From Lacticaseibacillus zhaodongensis (GTDB taxonomy: Bacteria > Bacillota > Bacilli > Lactobacillales > Lactobacillaceae): a stretch of DNA of 64,000 bases. The notes under the pieces are model-generated. The model searched no databases and had not been told where the DNA came from. It saw nothing but the letters and a program-made list of their open reading frames with translations. Position numbers and translations under genes: made by a program. The DNA lies in NCBI RefSeq assembly GCF_009687905.1, contig NZ_BLBG01000001.1, positions 1 through 64,000 on the forward strand, given 5' to 3'. This document shows, in pieces, positions 14,725 through 24,997 of this stretch (position 1 is the stretch's first letter; each line of letters starts with the position of its first letter).

Positions 14725-15573
14725 TTGGCCACGTGGACGCAAAGTAACTTTAATAAGATTAAACTCGCCGGTTACGATTTGGATGGGACCCTCTACAACC
14801 AGCGCCTGCGCGTGTCGCCAGCCAATTTGCAGGCGGTACGTGCTTGGGCCGCTGCGGGACGCCTCACAGCCATCTGCTCCGGCCGGATGATTCCCCGGGT
14901 TAGTGCGCTGCTGCGCGATGAGCTCGGTGTCAGCGGCTACAAGATGTGTCTGAACGGTGCTTTAGTCTATGATCAACAGGATCGCTTGCTAGCGGCAAAG
15001 CCGATCAACGCACGGACCATCAAGGCGGCGTTCACCATCGCTAAGCGGTATGGAGTGCAGATTCGCTTTTACACCGAGCTCACGCACGCCTTCTACAAAC
15101 CGGGGCAGCGGTCCACCTATTACGGTGGGGACTTAACATGCGATGTTAATTTTGCCACTCAGGCTGAACTGAGGGACATGCTGAATCACCCCGGGCTACA
15201 CTTCTACAAGTTCACGCTGGAGGCGGCGTACGGAAATGTGCCCGCACTGATGCTGGCGCTGCGGGCAATGCGGCGGCTGCCGCTAAACATGACCCGGTCC
15301 AAAATGCTGCTATACGAGGGCCTGGCTCCTGGTGTCGATAAACTATTCGGGATGCGCGTCATCGCTAAGGATGCCGGGATCGAACTAGCGGACTGCATGT
15401 GTTTTGGGGACCAGCTGAACGACCTGACGATGATTCAGGGCGTCGGTTACGGCGTGGCAATGCGTAACGCCGTGCCGCGCGTGCGGCGGGTCGCAGCCTA
15501 CGTTGCTCCGAGCAACTGGAACGATGGGGTGGCCCGGACGCTGAACACAGTGTTGCGGCAGAGTCCGAAATAA
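14725..15573 (+). CDS. Cof-type HAD-IIB family sugar-phosphate phosphatase
   Basis: 282 residues with all HAD motifs: YDLDGTLYN near 17 (nucleophile Asp), CSGR near 50 (motif II), K in TRSKMLLYEG near 205 (motif III) and CFGDQLNDLTMI near 232 (motif IV). The large C2B cap between motifs II and III marks the Cof/IIB group, which dephosphorylates sugar phosphates or similar; the substrate is unknown. The start is a TTG (MATWTQS) because SD AAAGGAG lies nine bases upstream; the open frame continues to 14692 without an SD. Own promoter with TATAAT. Confidence 0.9.
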   Translation: MATWTQSNFNKIKLAGYDLDGTLYNQRLRVSPANLQAVRAWAAAGRLTAICSGRMIPRVSALLRDELGVSGYKMCLNGALVYDQQDRLLAAKPINARTIKAAFTIAKRYGVQIRFYTELTHAFYKPGQRSTYYGGDLTCDVNFATQAELRDMLNHPGLHFYKFTLEAAYGNVPALMLALRAMRRLPLNMTRSKMLLYEGLAPGVDKLFGMRVIAKDAGIELADCMCFGDQLNDLTMIQGVGYGVAMRNAVPRVRRVAAYVAPSNWNDGVARTLNTVLRQSPK

Positions 15574-15633
15574 GGATATACATTTAGCAATTATGGGCTT
15601 TACATTTGTCCACCTTTCTGCCAGAATAAAGAT

Positions 15634-15649
15634 TGAAAGCGCTTATTCA
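15634..15649 (+). promoter_or_regulatory. cre-like site (CcpA) upstream of the small membrane protein
   Basis: TGAAAGCGCTTATTCA closely matches the catabolite-responsive element consensus. It lies 25 bp before the start codon, downstream of a possible TTTACA -35 at 15599, a position that would give repression in glucose. Confidence 0.6.
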
Positions 15650-15673
15650 ATTAGCGAAAAGGGGGACAAAGAA

Positions 15674-16012
15674 ATGCTCCACGCACTTACATCCTTATTG
15701 ATCAACAGCCTGGGAATTGCAGTTCTCATCATTCCGTTATGGTTGTTGACCCGCAATAATAAAACAATTTCTATGGTGCCGCTGGATAGTTCTGGGGCCG
15801 ACGACGAACGCAGGTTTTACACCAACGTTTGGTTTTACGAGACGGCTAAGCTTAAAATCATGAACGGTGAAGCCTATCAGGTTGGTGCCACGGTTGGTAC
15901 TCCTAATGGTCAGCGGTTCACGGTTGAAGAGGTTGATCATTTCCGGCGCTGCTTGGGAATGCAGAACCACTTTGAACTAACGGTTCACGTTCAAACCGCA
16001 CCAATTGCATAA
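15674..16012 (+). CDS. Small protein with one N-terminal membrane helix, unknown function
   Basis: 112 residues: a helix at about 7-25 (SLLINSLGIAVLIIPLWLL), then a hydrophilic domain with VGATVGTPNGQRFTVEEVDHF. I do not recognise the family. The domain probably faces the cytoplasm or the outside as a single-pass anchored protein. The start MLHALTS is set by SD AAAGGGGGA; the frame extends to 15593 but would run through the cre-like site. A terminator follows directly, so it is monocistronic and probably under carbon control. Confidence 0.75.
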   Translation: MLHALTSLLINSLGIAVLIIPLWLLTRNNKTISMVPLDSSGADDERRFYTNVWFYETAKLKIMNGEAYQVGATVGTPNGQRFTVEEVDHFRRCLGMQNHFELTVHVQTAPIA

Positions 16013-16015
16013 TCA

Positions 16016-16048
16016 AAAATCTCGTCGTTAACGCGGCGAGATTTTTTT
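16016..16048 (+). terminator. Terminator of the small membrane protein gene
   Basis: AAAATCTCGTCG-TTAA-CGCGGCGAGA hairpin followed by TTTTTTT directly after the stop. Confidence 0.9.
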
Positions 16049-16083
16049 GACCGCAAGTGACAACAGAAAACGCCGGCAATCAC

Positions 16084-16117
16084 AAAAAGTCCCAGCGCCA
16101 ATCAGCGCTGGGACTTT
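16084..16117 (-). terminator. Terminator of the GH1-EIIC operon
   Basis: AAAGTCCCAGCGC / GCGCTGGGACTTT hairpin; on the minus strand it is followed by TTTTTG. It ends the operon running from 19203 to 16133. Confidence 0.9.
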
Positions 16118-16132
16118 CGTGATTCATTCAAT

Positions 16133-16351
16133 TCATTGCTTGCGTGGTTTGCGGGCACGGCGTTGAATCCGTGCCGCCAACTCTTTGGGGTGCTTAATTG
16201 CCATGTAGATTTCGTAGATGAAGAACGCAAGGAGGACAAACGTTGAGATGGTGGTGACGGACAAGCCAAACTTGATCAAGTCATTGATGGCGAGTGCGAG
16301 CATCATCAAGGCTCCCACGATACTGATCCAGATTCGATTTTTCTTGGGCAT
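16133..16351 (-). CDS. Small two-helix membrane protein in the beta-glucoside PTS operon
   Basis: 72 residues, two hydrophobic helices (about 7-24 and 30-52) and a very basic tail (RIQRRARKPRKQ). SD CCAGGAGG precedes the ATG. It follows the EIIC gene by 66 bp and precedes the operon terminator, so it is likely translated from the same mRNA. Small proteins of this kind sit at the end of some PTS operons. Function unknown; help in assembly or regulation of EIIC is only a guess. Confidence 0.75.
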   Translation of the reverse strand: MPKKNRIWISIVGALMMLALAINDLIKFGLSVTTISTFVLLAFFIYEIYMAIKHPKELAARIQRRARKPRKQ

Positions 16352-16417
16352 AATGTAGCCTCCTGGTAATTTCTTCTAATAACTAATTTCAACTAACAAC
16401 TAATACCTACTAACGGA

Positions 16418-17764
16418 CTACAGTTCTCCTTCTTCGGACATTTCAGCCTGCTTCTTAGCAACACGTTCGCTAATCCGCATGAATGGGAGGTAGAGGAAGA
16501 CACCACCGATGATAACTAGTGCTTGCAGAACAACTGAGCGCCAGTCACCAGCAGTTGCGAGGTAAGGGCCAATGAGAGGTGGAGTTACCCAAGGTACGAG
16601 GACAACGGTCCGGGATACAAGACCCCAAGCAGTTGCGAAGTAACCAATGATAGAACCAAGAACTGGGAACAGAACGAATGGAATCATCATTGGCAGGTTG
16701 AAGACGATTGGGTAGCCAAAGATCATAGGTTCGTTAATGTTGAAGAGTCCTGGTGCCAGTGAGAGACCGGCAACCTGACGTGAGGACTTAACCTTGCTGA
16801 AGAGCAAGATGGCGATGATCAGTGAAATAGTGGAGCCAGAACCACCAATCAGGGTGTACGTGGAAACAAATGAAGTGGTGATGATGTTAGGAATTGCTTT
16901 GTGGGCAGCGTATGCAGCCATGTTCTGGTTCATGTTGATCAGAACTAGTGGGTCCATCAGGGAGCCAGAAAGAACAGTCTGGTGAATCCCCAAGGTGAAC
17001 AGCAAGTTGGCCAGGAAGTAAATGACACAGTAGCCAAGAAGACTGGTGTTGAAGCCCCGCAGTGGTTCCTGAATCCAGGTCTTGATGAGGCCAATCAGGT
17101 CAGAGTTGAAGACGCCGGCCAGAAGGGCAGTTACAACGGCCCAGAAGGACATGAGCAGCAGTGCAGGAATCAAAACGCTAAATGACTGGGAAACAGCCGG
17201 TGGAACTTGTGGTCCAAGGTCAATTTGTAAGGCCTTAATTTTGGCTAGCCGCATGAAAATCGCGGTGCCGACAAGGCCGATGATGATCCCCCCAAACATC
17301 CCCTGAGTACCAGTGTACAGTGTGGAGTAGCCGCCGGTAACCAGCGCCTGCTTAGCACCTGCAGAGGCAACAGTTCCGAGTGAAATGTTGCCAGGCATTA
17401 CGATAAAGGTACTTGCCAGTGCCATTGCGGCAGCGGCGATTGGGTTGTCAAAGCCCTTATTCTTAGCCAATGAGTAACCAATCATTGGTGCGACCAGAAC
17501 CCCGGCAACGTTTAGCGTCCCGTTGTTGATCGCGTTACCAAAGACTTGAATCTTGGCTAGCGTGTCCCCCTTGAAAATCCAGGTGAAGACGGTGTTGTTA
17601 AGCATAACCCCTAAGCCGGCAACGATGAAGACTGGTAAAATGATTGCAAATGCGTCACGCAGCGACCGGAGATAGACCCAGTTACCAACAGTGACAGAAA
17701 CTTGGGTAAATTTATCGAGAAAACTAGAATTTTGTAGTTTCTCAGATGTAGTTTGTTTTGCCAA
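16418..17764 (-). CDS. PTS cellobiose/beta-glucoside-family EIIC permease
   Basis: 448 residues, about ten membrane helices, of the lactose/cellobiose EIIC (CelB) type: it carries the sugar through the membrane while EIIB phosphorylates it. Recognisable stretches include GLSLAPGLFNINEPMIFGYP near 345, whose NEP motif contributes to sugar binding in this family, and GGSGSTISL near 308. The start is a TTG (MAKQTTSEK), placed by SD GGGAGG eight bases upstream; that SD would lie inside the reading frame of the longer form. There is no EIIA or EIIB in this operon; matching EIIB and EIIA genes lie at 21.2-21.9 kb. It follows a 6-phospho-beta-glucosidase. Confidence 0.93.
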   Translation of the reverse strand: MAKQTTSEKLQNSSFLDKFTQVSVTVGNWVYLRSLRDAFAIILPVFIVAGLGVMLNNTVFTWIFKGDTLAKIQVFGNAINNGTLNVAGVLVAPMIGYSLAKNKGFDNPIAAAAMALASTFIVMPGNISLGTVASAGAKQALVTGGYSTLYTGTQGMFGGIIIGLVGTAIFMRLAKIKALQIDLGPQVPPAVSQSFSVLIPALLLMSFWAVVTALLAGVFNSDLIGLIKTWIQEPLRGFNTSLLGYCVIYFLANLLFTLGIHQTVLSGSLMDPLVLINMNQNMAAYAAHKAIPNIITTSFVSTYTLIGGSGSTISLIIAILLFSKVKSSRQVAGLSLAPGLFNINEPMIFGYPIVFNLPMMIPFVLFPVLGSIIGYFATAWGLVSRTVVLVPWVTPPLIGPYLATAGDWRSVVLQALVIIGGVFLYLPFMRISERVAKKQAEMSEEGEL

Positions 17765-17829
17765 AGTTATTTCCTCCCTCAATTATTTGCACACCGAGCA
17801 GTGGTGCATGCGGATGTGCGGCACATAGA

Positions 17830-19203
17830 TTATCCTAGGTCGGCACCATTGCTGGCGATGACCTTTTTGAACCAAGTGTAAGACTTCTTTGGTGTCCGCT
17901 TGAGGTCGAGCACCTCTTTGTTACTACTGTTGACGTAAACCATTCCGTAGCGCTTGTCCATGTTGCCACTCGAACTAGGAATATCGATCAAACCCCAGCC
18001 CAAGTAACCTAAGACTACTGCACCGTCAACATCCACTGCATCCTCAAGTGCACGAATGTGTTCGCGGTGGTAAGCGATGCGGTCATCATCTTGGATCGGA
18101 CCTACGCCTTGAACTTCGTGGAGCCCAATGCCATTTTCAATTGGGAACATTGGGACGTGGTAGGCGTTGTAAGTCTTCGTGAGAATGTCGCGGAAACCGA
18201 GTGGATCAACGCCCCAGCCCCACTCGTTGTATTGAAGCAGGGGGTTGTGCGCATCACCATAGTCGAGATAATGGTTTGGAATGGTTCCAATTGGGACCTT
18301 GCTGCTGTCAATCAGGCCGCTCCGGTAGTAACTGAATGCAATGAAGTCACTACGTAGTTCGGCAATGATTGCCTTGTCTGCTGGCTGGAAGTCCATATCG
18401 ATCCCGTGCTGGTGAACAAAATGCAGCACTTCAGTTGAGTAGTGGCCCTGAGTAAATGCATCGAGGAGATTGCGATTCATAAACTCATCGATCTGGCGCG
18501 CGTACAGAACATCACGGGGGTTAGGACTTGCTGGGTAAACTTCACTGTAGGCTAGCATCCCGCCAATTTTGGCATCCGTGTTAGCGTGCAGGTAGTTAGC
18601 TATCTCAGCGTGGGCGAGCATCACGTGATGGCTGATAGTGTAGAGTTCCGCATCAGTGCGTGGGCCCTGCAGGTAGCCGGAAATTCTGAATGCTTCTGCG
18701 GAATGGTAGAGGTTCTGTTCATTAAAGGTGATCCAGTACGGAACCTTATCCGCGAAACAATCAACCATTTTCTTGCCGAAGCGGACAAACGCTTCAACTA
18801 CATGCCGGTCGATAAAGCCGTTATATTTTTTGGCTAGAGCGAGTGGCATGTCGAAATGGTAGAGACAAATCATGGGCGTGATGTGCCGTGCAATTAAAGC
18901 ATCAATCAAATGGTCATAGAAGGCAATTCCTTCCGAGTTGAAATCTCCATCACCGGTCGGGCAGATCCGGCTCCAGGAAATTTGGAAACGGTAGCAGTTC
19001 ATGCCTTGCTTAGCCATCAGGTCGAAGTCTTCTGCATAGCGATGATACTCGTCAATGGCGACGTGCCAATCGCTGGTGTCAGCGGTCGCCGGGCGAACAT
19101 CATATACTGACAAGCCCTTGCCACCTTCATTCCAGCCTCCTTCCGTTTGCATGCTAGACGTTGAGTTGCCCCACAAAAAACCTTGTGGCAATGGGTGTGT
19201 CAT
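17830..19203 (-). CDS. 6-phospho-beta-glucosidase, GH1 family (first of two)
   Basis: 457 residues. Hydrolyses phosphorylated beta-glucosides delivered by the PTS to glucose 6-phosphate and aglycone or glucose. Acid/base Glu in TFNE (E162) and nucleophile Glu in PIENGIG (near 357) are both present. N-terminal PQGFLWGNSTSSMQTEGG and C-terminal DIPSSSGNMDKRYGMVYV are typical of GH1. The start MTHPLPQGF follows SD GGAAAGGAAGG; the frame runs on to 19236 without one. It heads the operon with EIIC and is divergent from a GntR regulator. Promoter, cre-like site and a GTATATAC palindrome lie in the shared spacer. Confidence 0.95.
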   Translation of the reverse strand: MTHPLPQGFLWGNSTSSMQTEGGWNEGGKGLSVYDVRPATADTSDWHVAIDEYHRYAEDFDLMAKQGMNCYRFQISWSRICPTGDGDFNSEGIAFYDHLIDALIARHITPMICLYHFDMPLALAKKYNGFIDRHVVEAFVRFGKKMVDCFADKVPYWITFNEQNLYHSAEAFRISGYLQGPRTDAELYTISHHVMLAHAEIANYLHANTDAKIGGMLAYSEVYPASPNPRDVLYARQIDEFMNRNLLDAFTQGHYSTEVLHFVHQHGIDMDFQPADKAIIAELRSDFIAFSYYRSGLIDSSKVPIGTIPNHYLDYGDAHNPLLQYNEWGWGVDPLGFRDILTKTYNAYHVPMFPIENGIGLHEVQGVGPIQDDDRIAYHREHIRALEDAVDVDGAVVLGYLGWGLIDIPSSSGNMDKRYGMVYVNSSNKEVLDLKRTPKKSYTWFKKVIASNGADLG

Positions 19204-19221
19204 GTTGCACCTTCCTTTCCT

Positions 19222-19235
19222 TGAATCCGTTTTCA
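19222..19235 (-). promoter_or_regulatory. cre-like site at the GH1-EIIC promoter
   Basis: TGAATCCGTTTTCA matches the cre consensus with one central mismatch and starts right after the -10, where CcpA would block transcription. Confidence 0.55.
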
Positions 19236-19263
19236 ATATACAGCGTTATCATGACCATGTAAA
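19235..19263 (-). promoter_or_regulatory. Promoter of the GH1-EIIC operon
   Basis: On the minus strand: -35 TTTACA (19258-19263), 17-bp spacer, -10 TATATT (19235-19240). Confidence 0.8.
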
Positions 19264-19276
19264 GCCCTTAATTTAT

Positions 19277-19292
19277 AAAAGTATATACAAAT
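19277..19292. promoter_or_regulatory. GntR-type operator candidate
   Basis: AAAAGTATATACAAAT contains the palindrome GTATATAC between two divergent promoters. GntR/HutC (UTRA) repressors often bind GT-N-TA-N-AC sites of this kind. The adjacent GntR gene at 19417 is the likely binder. Confidence 0.5.
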
Positions 19293-19416
19293 CTGCAAAA
19301 TAAGATGAACAAAAGCCGTTAGAATGCGTTAAAATCAAGACAGAGAATTTATAAAAACTTTTTTCGTTAGCGGATCGTGGGCAACTCAATCGATGCGGCT
19401 AAGGGAGGGATTGCAA

Positions 19417-20178
19417 TTGTACAAATATCAAGAAATCGCGGTCGAGTTAAAGAAGGTCTTTACCAGCGGCAAGTATAAGCCTGGTGCGTTACTTCCGGAC
19501 CAAGAGACACTCGCCAAGGAGTTTGCGACGACCCGGATGACCATCCGTAAGGCGATCCAAACCCTAGTTGTTGAAGGGGTTGTTTACACTAAGCGTGGCG
19601 CGGGGACCTTTCTCCGGAAAGACTATGATGCTCAGGACCACGATATGGAGTCCTTGATCGACAAGCCAATTGGGGCGACGGAGACTTACTCGGGACGCAA
19701 GGTTACCAGCCGGGTGCTGAGCCTGAACGCGCGCCTGCCAGATGAAGAGGAACAACGGCGCCTCATTATTGGTCCCAGTGAACCCGTTTACTTGATTCGC
19801 CGGGTGCGTTACGTTGATAACCAGGTTTATGCCTACGAACGGACCGTCATGCCAACCAAAATTGCTACCATTACTGAGGAAGTTCTGCGCGGCTCTGTTT
19901 ACAAGCACCTGGCCGAAGAAAGCCACATTCATATTGCTGGTTCCCACCGCCGGGTTTATGCAATTAAGGCAACTCAGGATGATGTGGATGCGCTCGGTGC
20001 CAAGCTGAATGATCCGGTTCTGGCGATTAAACAGGTTAGTTACACCGAGGAGGGTGAACCCTTCGAATACTCAATCACCCACTTTCCCTACGAAACAAGT
20101 AGCGTGATTGCGGATGTTGAACTTGCCACTGGTACTTCTGGCCTCAGCCAGTTGCGGCACAAGTCACGTACCCATTAG
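19417..20178 (+). CDS. GntR/HutC-family (UTRA) transcription regulator
   Basis: 253 residues. N-terminal winged helix (about 1-70) with LPDQETLAKEFATTRMTIRK as recognition region and the wing VVYTKRGAGTFL; C-terminal UTRA ligand domain that in this family binds a phosphorylated sugar. It begins with TTG (MYKYQEIAV), chosen because SD AGGGAGGG sits seven bases before it; an upstream in-frame ATG at 19393 lies in front of that SD. It is divergent from the GH1-EIIC operon, which it probably represses until a phospho-beta-glucoside appears. Confidence 0.93.
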   Translation: MYKYQEIAVELKKVFTSGKYKPGALLPDQETLAKEFATTRMTIRKAIQTLVVEGVVYTKRGAGTFLRKDYDAQDHDMESLIDKPIGATETYSGRKVTSRVLSLNARLPDEEEQRRLIIGPSEPVYLIRRVRYVDNQVYAYERTVMPTKIATITEEVLRGSVYKHLAEESHIHIAGSHRRVYAIKATQDDVDALGAKLNDPVLAIKQVSYTEEGEPFEYSITHFPYETSSVIADVELATGTSGLSQLRHKSRTH

Positions 20179-20192
20179 CGGGGCAAACATAA

Positions 20193-20225
20193 AAAACGGT
20201 CGTCCATTATGGGCGGCCGCTTTTG
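20193..20225 (+). terminator. Terminator between convergent GntR genes
   Basis: AAAACGGTCGTCC / GGGCGGCCGCTTTT hairpin. Flanks suit both directions, and the two regulator genes converge here. Confidence 0.85.
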
Positions 20226-20241
20226 TGGCTTGTGCTGCTTG

Positions 20242-20949
20242 TTAGTTGCTTTGGAGGTGCGAGGACAGAAAGTAAAATCGCAAGTCCGGGTAAACGAAGA
20301 TGGTTGTTGAATAGTTGAACACTTGATTATTGCCGTAGTAATTCAGCTGGGTGAGAGTGAGGAACTGTTGCTTGCTTTTTTCCTGCAGCACTACCGCCTG
20401 GTCTGGGGAGAGGGTGGTCATGCCGATGTAGTTTTCGCAACTGCTGACGCGGATACCATAGCTTTCGGCTAGAAAGTCGAAGATGGAATGATTAGCCGCT
20501 TCGACAGTAATCACGGGAGCAATAGTGGTCAAATAGTACGCTTCTTCCAGACAGTAGCGCTCGCCGTCAAGGTCACGCAGGCGGACAATGCGGTACAACT
20601 CGCTACCGGTGTCGACGCGCATCCTGGCTGCAAGGGTGGCATCCGCGATGATTTTGTCGAAGGTGACCACCTTTGAGCTGAGGTGATAGTCGCCGCCGTG
20701 CATCGTCTCGCCGGGACCAACGGACAGATTGACGATGGCCTTAGATTGGTTCGGCAGGTCGTTAATAAAGTAGCCCGAACCCTGAACTCGGCGAATTAAG
20801 CCGCGCTGGTAAACTAAATCAATGGCGCGCCGGATCGTGTTGCGGCTAACAGAATAACGCCGCATTAGCTCGGCTTCGGTTGGCAGCTTGCGGGTGAAGA
20901 CCCCTTTATTAATGAGCTCAATGATTTGTTCAGCAATATCGTGGTACAT
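20242..20949 (-). CDS. GntR/HutC-family (UTRA) transcription regulator
   Basis: 235 residues: winged helix (about 1-70) with LPTEAELMRRYSVSRNTIRRA and wing RGLIRRVQGSGYF, then a UTRA domain. The start MYHDIAEQI follows SD GGGAGGAG; the frame remains open to 21090 but that extension covers the divergent promoter region. It faces the EIIB-EIIA-GH1 operon and is its likely regulator. It is clearly different from the other GntR protein, so the two halves of the PTS may answer to different ligands or to one shared ligand. Confidence 0.93.
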   Translation of the reverse strand: MYHDIAEQIIELINKGVFTRKLPTEAELMRRYSVSRNTIRRAIDLVYQRGLIRRVQGSGYFINDLPNQSKAIVNLSVGPGETMHGGDYHLSSKVVTFDKIIADATLAARMRVDTGSELYRIVRLRDLDGERYCLEEAYYLTTIAPVITVEAANHSIFDFLAESYGIRVSSCENYIGMTTLSPDQAVVLQEKSKQQFLTLTQLNYYGNNQVFNYSTTIFVYPDLRFYFLSSHLQSN

Positions 20950-21099
20950 ATAATCACTCCTCCCGCGTTTTTCCGTTGCGCTTGCTTCTATTGTACCCCA
21001 GCAAGGATATTTTGTGTGTGCTGGATAACATTTGGAAGCGTCGGCATGTCCCGACAGACCGCTACGGTCACGTTTACAAGAAAAAATCAAAATAAATTG

Positions 21100-21136
21100 G
21101 TAGGCACTTGAAAAAGTTGTTCCTACGTATTATGAT
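21100..21136 (+). promoter_or_regulatory. Promoter of the EIIB-EIIA-GH1 operon with overlapping inverted repeat
   Basis: -35 TTGAAA (21108-21113), 17-bp spacer, -10 TATGAT (21131-21136). GTAGG (21100-21104) and CCTAC (21122-21126) form an inverted repeat around the -35 and spacer, a plausible site for the divergent GntR repressor. Confidence 0.8.
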
Positions 21137-21149
21137 GGGTTCATGGAGA

Positions 21150-21163
21150 TGGAAGCGGTTACG
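21150..21163 (+). promoter_or_regulatory. cre-like site of the EIIB-EIIA-GH1 operon
   Basis: TGGAAGCGGTTACG, close to the cre consensus, begins 14 bp after the -10 and should allow CcpA roadblock repression. Confidence 0.65.
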
Positions 21164-21207
21164 CGGACCGCATCCGATAATTTACACGAAATTAGGGAGG
21201 AATTACC

Positions 21208-21531
21208 ATGGCTGATAAGAAAATTATGTTGGTTTGCAACGCAGGTATGTCCACCAGCCTGCTGGTATCCAAGATGCAGAAGGCTGCTGAAGCTGATGGC
21301 CTCGACGCTGACATTTTTGCAACCGCTTCTTCAGATGCGGATAACAAAATCGAGAGCGAACACCCTGACATTTTGATGTTAGGACCGCAAGTTCGTTACT
21401 TGCTGAAGAGCTACCAAAGCAAGCTTGATATCCCTGTTGAAGTTATCAACATGCAGGATTACGGGCTGATGAACGGTGACAAGGTGCTTAAGCACGCACT
21501 CAGTGTGCTCGATAGTGAAGCAGCTAAGTAA
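21208..21531 (+). CDS. PTS lactose/cellobiose-family EIIB component
   Basis: 107 residues, cytoplasmic. The active Cys is C10 in MLVCNAGMSTS, the classic EIIB-cel phosphoryl site, followed by a Rossmann-like fold with DILMLGPQVRYL. It takes phosphate from EIIA and passes it to the sugar bound by EIIC. SD AGGGAGG. First gene of the operon with EIIA and a GH1 enzyme. No EIIC is encoded here; the one at 16418-17764 is the obvious partner. Confidence 0.96.
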   Translation: MADKKIMLVCNAGMSTSLLVSKMQKAAEADGLDADIFATASSDADNKIESEHPDILMLGPQVRYLLKSYQSKLDIPVEVINMQDYGLMNGDKVLKHALSVLDSEAAK

Positions 21532-21569
21532 GAATTAAAGCAATTAACGATTAGTGAGGAGCAGAACAC

Positions 21570-23524
<1,955 letters not shown>

Positions 23525-23557
23525 GCGAAATGCTTTTGTGTAGCTCAGCACAAGTAC

Positions 23558-23586
23558 TTGTATATTTATACGTCTTAGGATACAAT
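23558..23586 (+). promoter_or_regulatory. Promoter of the M20 deacylase gene
   Basis: -35 TTGTAT (23558-23563), 17-bp spacer, -10 TACAAT (23581-23586). Confidence 0.75.
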
Positions 23587-23618
23587 ATTCGTATTCACAT
23601 AGACGGAGGTTATTATTA

Positions 23619-24779
23619 ATGGATAATCAGGAAGCAGTTGAATTACTCCAAAAGGTTATTAAGATTCCCAGCGTGGCGGCAAAAGAGGCGGAAGTCGCGG
23701 ACGTGCTCGATGCACTGGCGCAGCCCTATGTTGACGCTGGGGAGCTGACGGTGGAGCGACTCAATTATGCACCTGGCCGGGATAACCTCATCATTAAGTA
23801 CGGACCGGACGATGCAAAAACTAAGCTCGGTATTGATGGGCACATGGATGTGGTTGATCCCGGTGATCCGGCGAAGTGGACTTATGATCCTTTTGCCGCC
23901 ACCATTAAGGATGGCAAAATCTACGGCCGTGGTGCCAGTGACATGAAGAGCGGCTTGATTGCCGCCTTTGTGGCCTTTCTCAATGTGGTCAAAAAGCATG
24001 AACTGCACGATACGCAGCTGGTCTTCTTCGCCACGGTGGGTGAAGAAGTGGACAACTATGGGGCCCGGCAGCTTGCTGCCGGCCATTATGTCGACGGACT
24101 GAGCGGCATTCTTGTGTGTGAGCCGAGCAGTACCCAGATCGAGCCGAGTTGCCGCGGAATTATTGACTACACGGTAACCGTTCAGGGGAAGGCGGCGCAC
24201 TCATCAACTCCTGAGCAAGGGGCCAATGCCATTACGGGTCTGTTTGCATATAGTGCAGCGGTTGCTCCTAAAGCTGCCAAGCTGTGTGCACCAGACCACC
24301 CGATGCTCGGCCACGCGACCCACAGCATTACCCTCATTAATGGGGGTAACCAGGTCAACATCATTCCGGAAGCGGCAAAATTACGGGCGAACATTCGCAC
24401 GACGCCGCTTGCTGATAATGTGGCCTTCACCAAGGCGATTAATGCCGCGAAGGATGAGGCTGCGGCCGCGCACCCTGAACTGCATTTTGAACTGAGCGTT
24501 GATTCAACGATTGATTCCGTTGCCAGCTCCGCCGACAACCACCTCGTGCAGACTATTCAGGCGGTGCGCAACGCACAGGGCCTGCCTAGTCTGCCAGTTA
24601 AGGGCGGTACGGGCATCAATGATGCGGCGGTCATGCTGCAGCCGGGGATGGACCTCGCTGAATACGGTCCGGGCAATGATAGTTCGCACCAGACTGATGA
24701 ATACGTTGATATTGCTGATTTTACCCAGGCAATCGGTCTGTACGAAAAAATATTTAGCCAGTACGGCTTGACTTACTAA
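23619..24779 (+). CDS. M20 family ArgE/DapE-type deacylase or peptidase
   Basis: 386 residues, zinc-dependent amidohydrolase. Metal and catalytic residues show in GIDGHMDVVDPGD near 70, YGRGASDMKSG near 107 and ATVGEEVDNYG near 142; the dimerisation domain lies near 180-290, and a C-terminal His appears in GNDSSHQTDE near 350. In lactobacilli such proteins are annotated as succinyl-diaminopimelate desuccinylase or ArgE/DapE deacylase; the precise substrate is not readable. SD ACGGAGG. The promoter of the next small gene overlaps the end of this gene. Confidence 0.88.
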   Translation: MDNQEAVELLQKVIKIPSVAAKEAEVADVLDALAQPYVDAGELTVERLNYAPGRDNLIIKYGPDDAKTKLGIDGHMDVVDPGDPAKWTYDPFAATIKDGKIYGRGASDMKSGLIAAFVAFLNVVKKHELHDTQLVFFATVGEEVDNYGARQLAAGHYVDGLSGILVCEPSSTQIEPSCRGIIDYTVTVQGKAAHSSTPEQGANAITGLFAYSAAVAPKAAKLCAPDHPMLGHATHSITLINGGNQVNIIPEAAKLRANIRTTPLADNVAFTKAINAAKDEAAAAHPELHFELSVDSTIDSVASSADNHLVQTIQAVRNAQGLPSLPVKGGTGINDAAVMLQPGMDLAEYGPGNDSSHQTDEYVDIADFTQAIGLYEKIFSQYGLTY

Positions 24780-24796
24780 TGATAAGCTAGTATGAT
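24768..24796 (+). promoter_or_regulatory. Promoter of the 40-residue gene
   Basis: -35 TTGACT (24768-24773), 17-bp spacer, -10 TATGAT (24791-24796). The -35 lies inside the last codons of the upstream gene. Confidence 0.8.
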
Positions 24797-24854
24797 ATTA
24801 ATATTCGCTACCGTAAGACCATTCGCAAGACTATTTGAATGGAGGTAATGCAGA

Positions 24855-24977
24855 ATGACATACCGTCTGCAACTAGATACGAAGAAACAACTATTTATCG
24901 CCATCGACGTTAGGAACCAGAAAAATGTCGGTACCGGTGCCACAGTCGAAGAGGCTGTTGCCGCTCTCAAGAGCTAA
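24855..24977 (+). CDS. Small protein of 40 residues, unknown function
   Basis: ATG to tandem stops TAA TAA, 40 residues, beginning MTYRLQLDTKKQL and ending VEEAVAALKS. It has a strong SD (GGAGG, nine bases upstream), its own near-consensus promoter and its own terminator, so it is very likely translated. The C-terminal pattern GTGATVEEAVAALKS resembles the helix entry of HicB-like domains (G-x-T-x-EEA), but the protein is too short for a complete HicB and no hicA toxin gene is beside it. Function unknown. Confidence 0.78.
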   Translation: MTYRLQLDTKKQLFIAIDVRNQKNVGTGATVEEAVAALKS

Positions 24978-24997
24978 TAAGTCAAACATTCGTTTCA

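Noticed and set aside
24855-24977. HicAB toxin-antitoxin locus
   Set aside because: The small protein resembles only a piece of HicB, and no hicA is adjacent.
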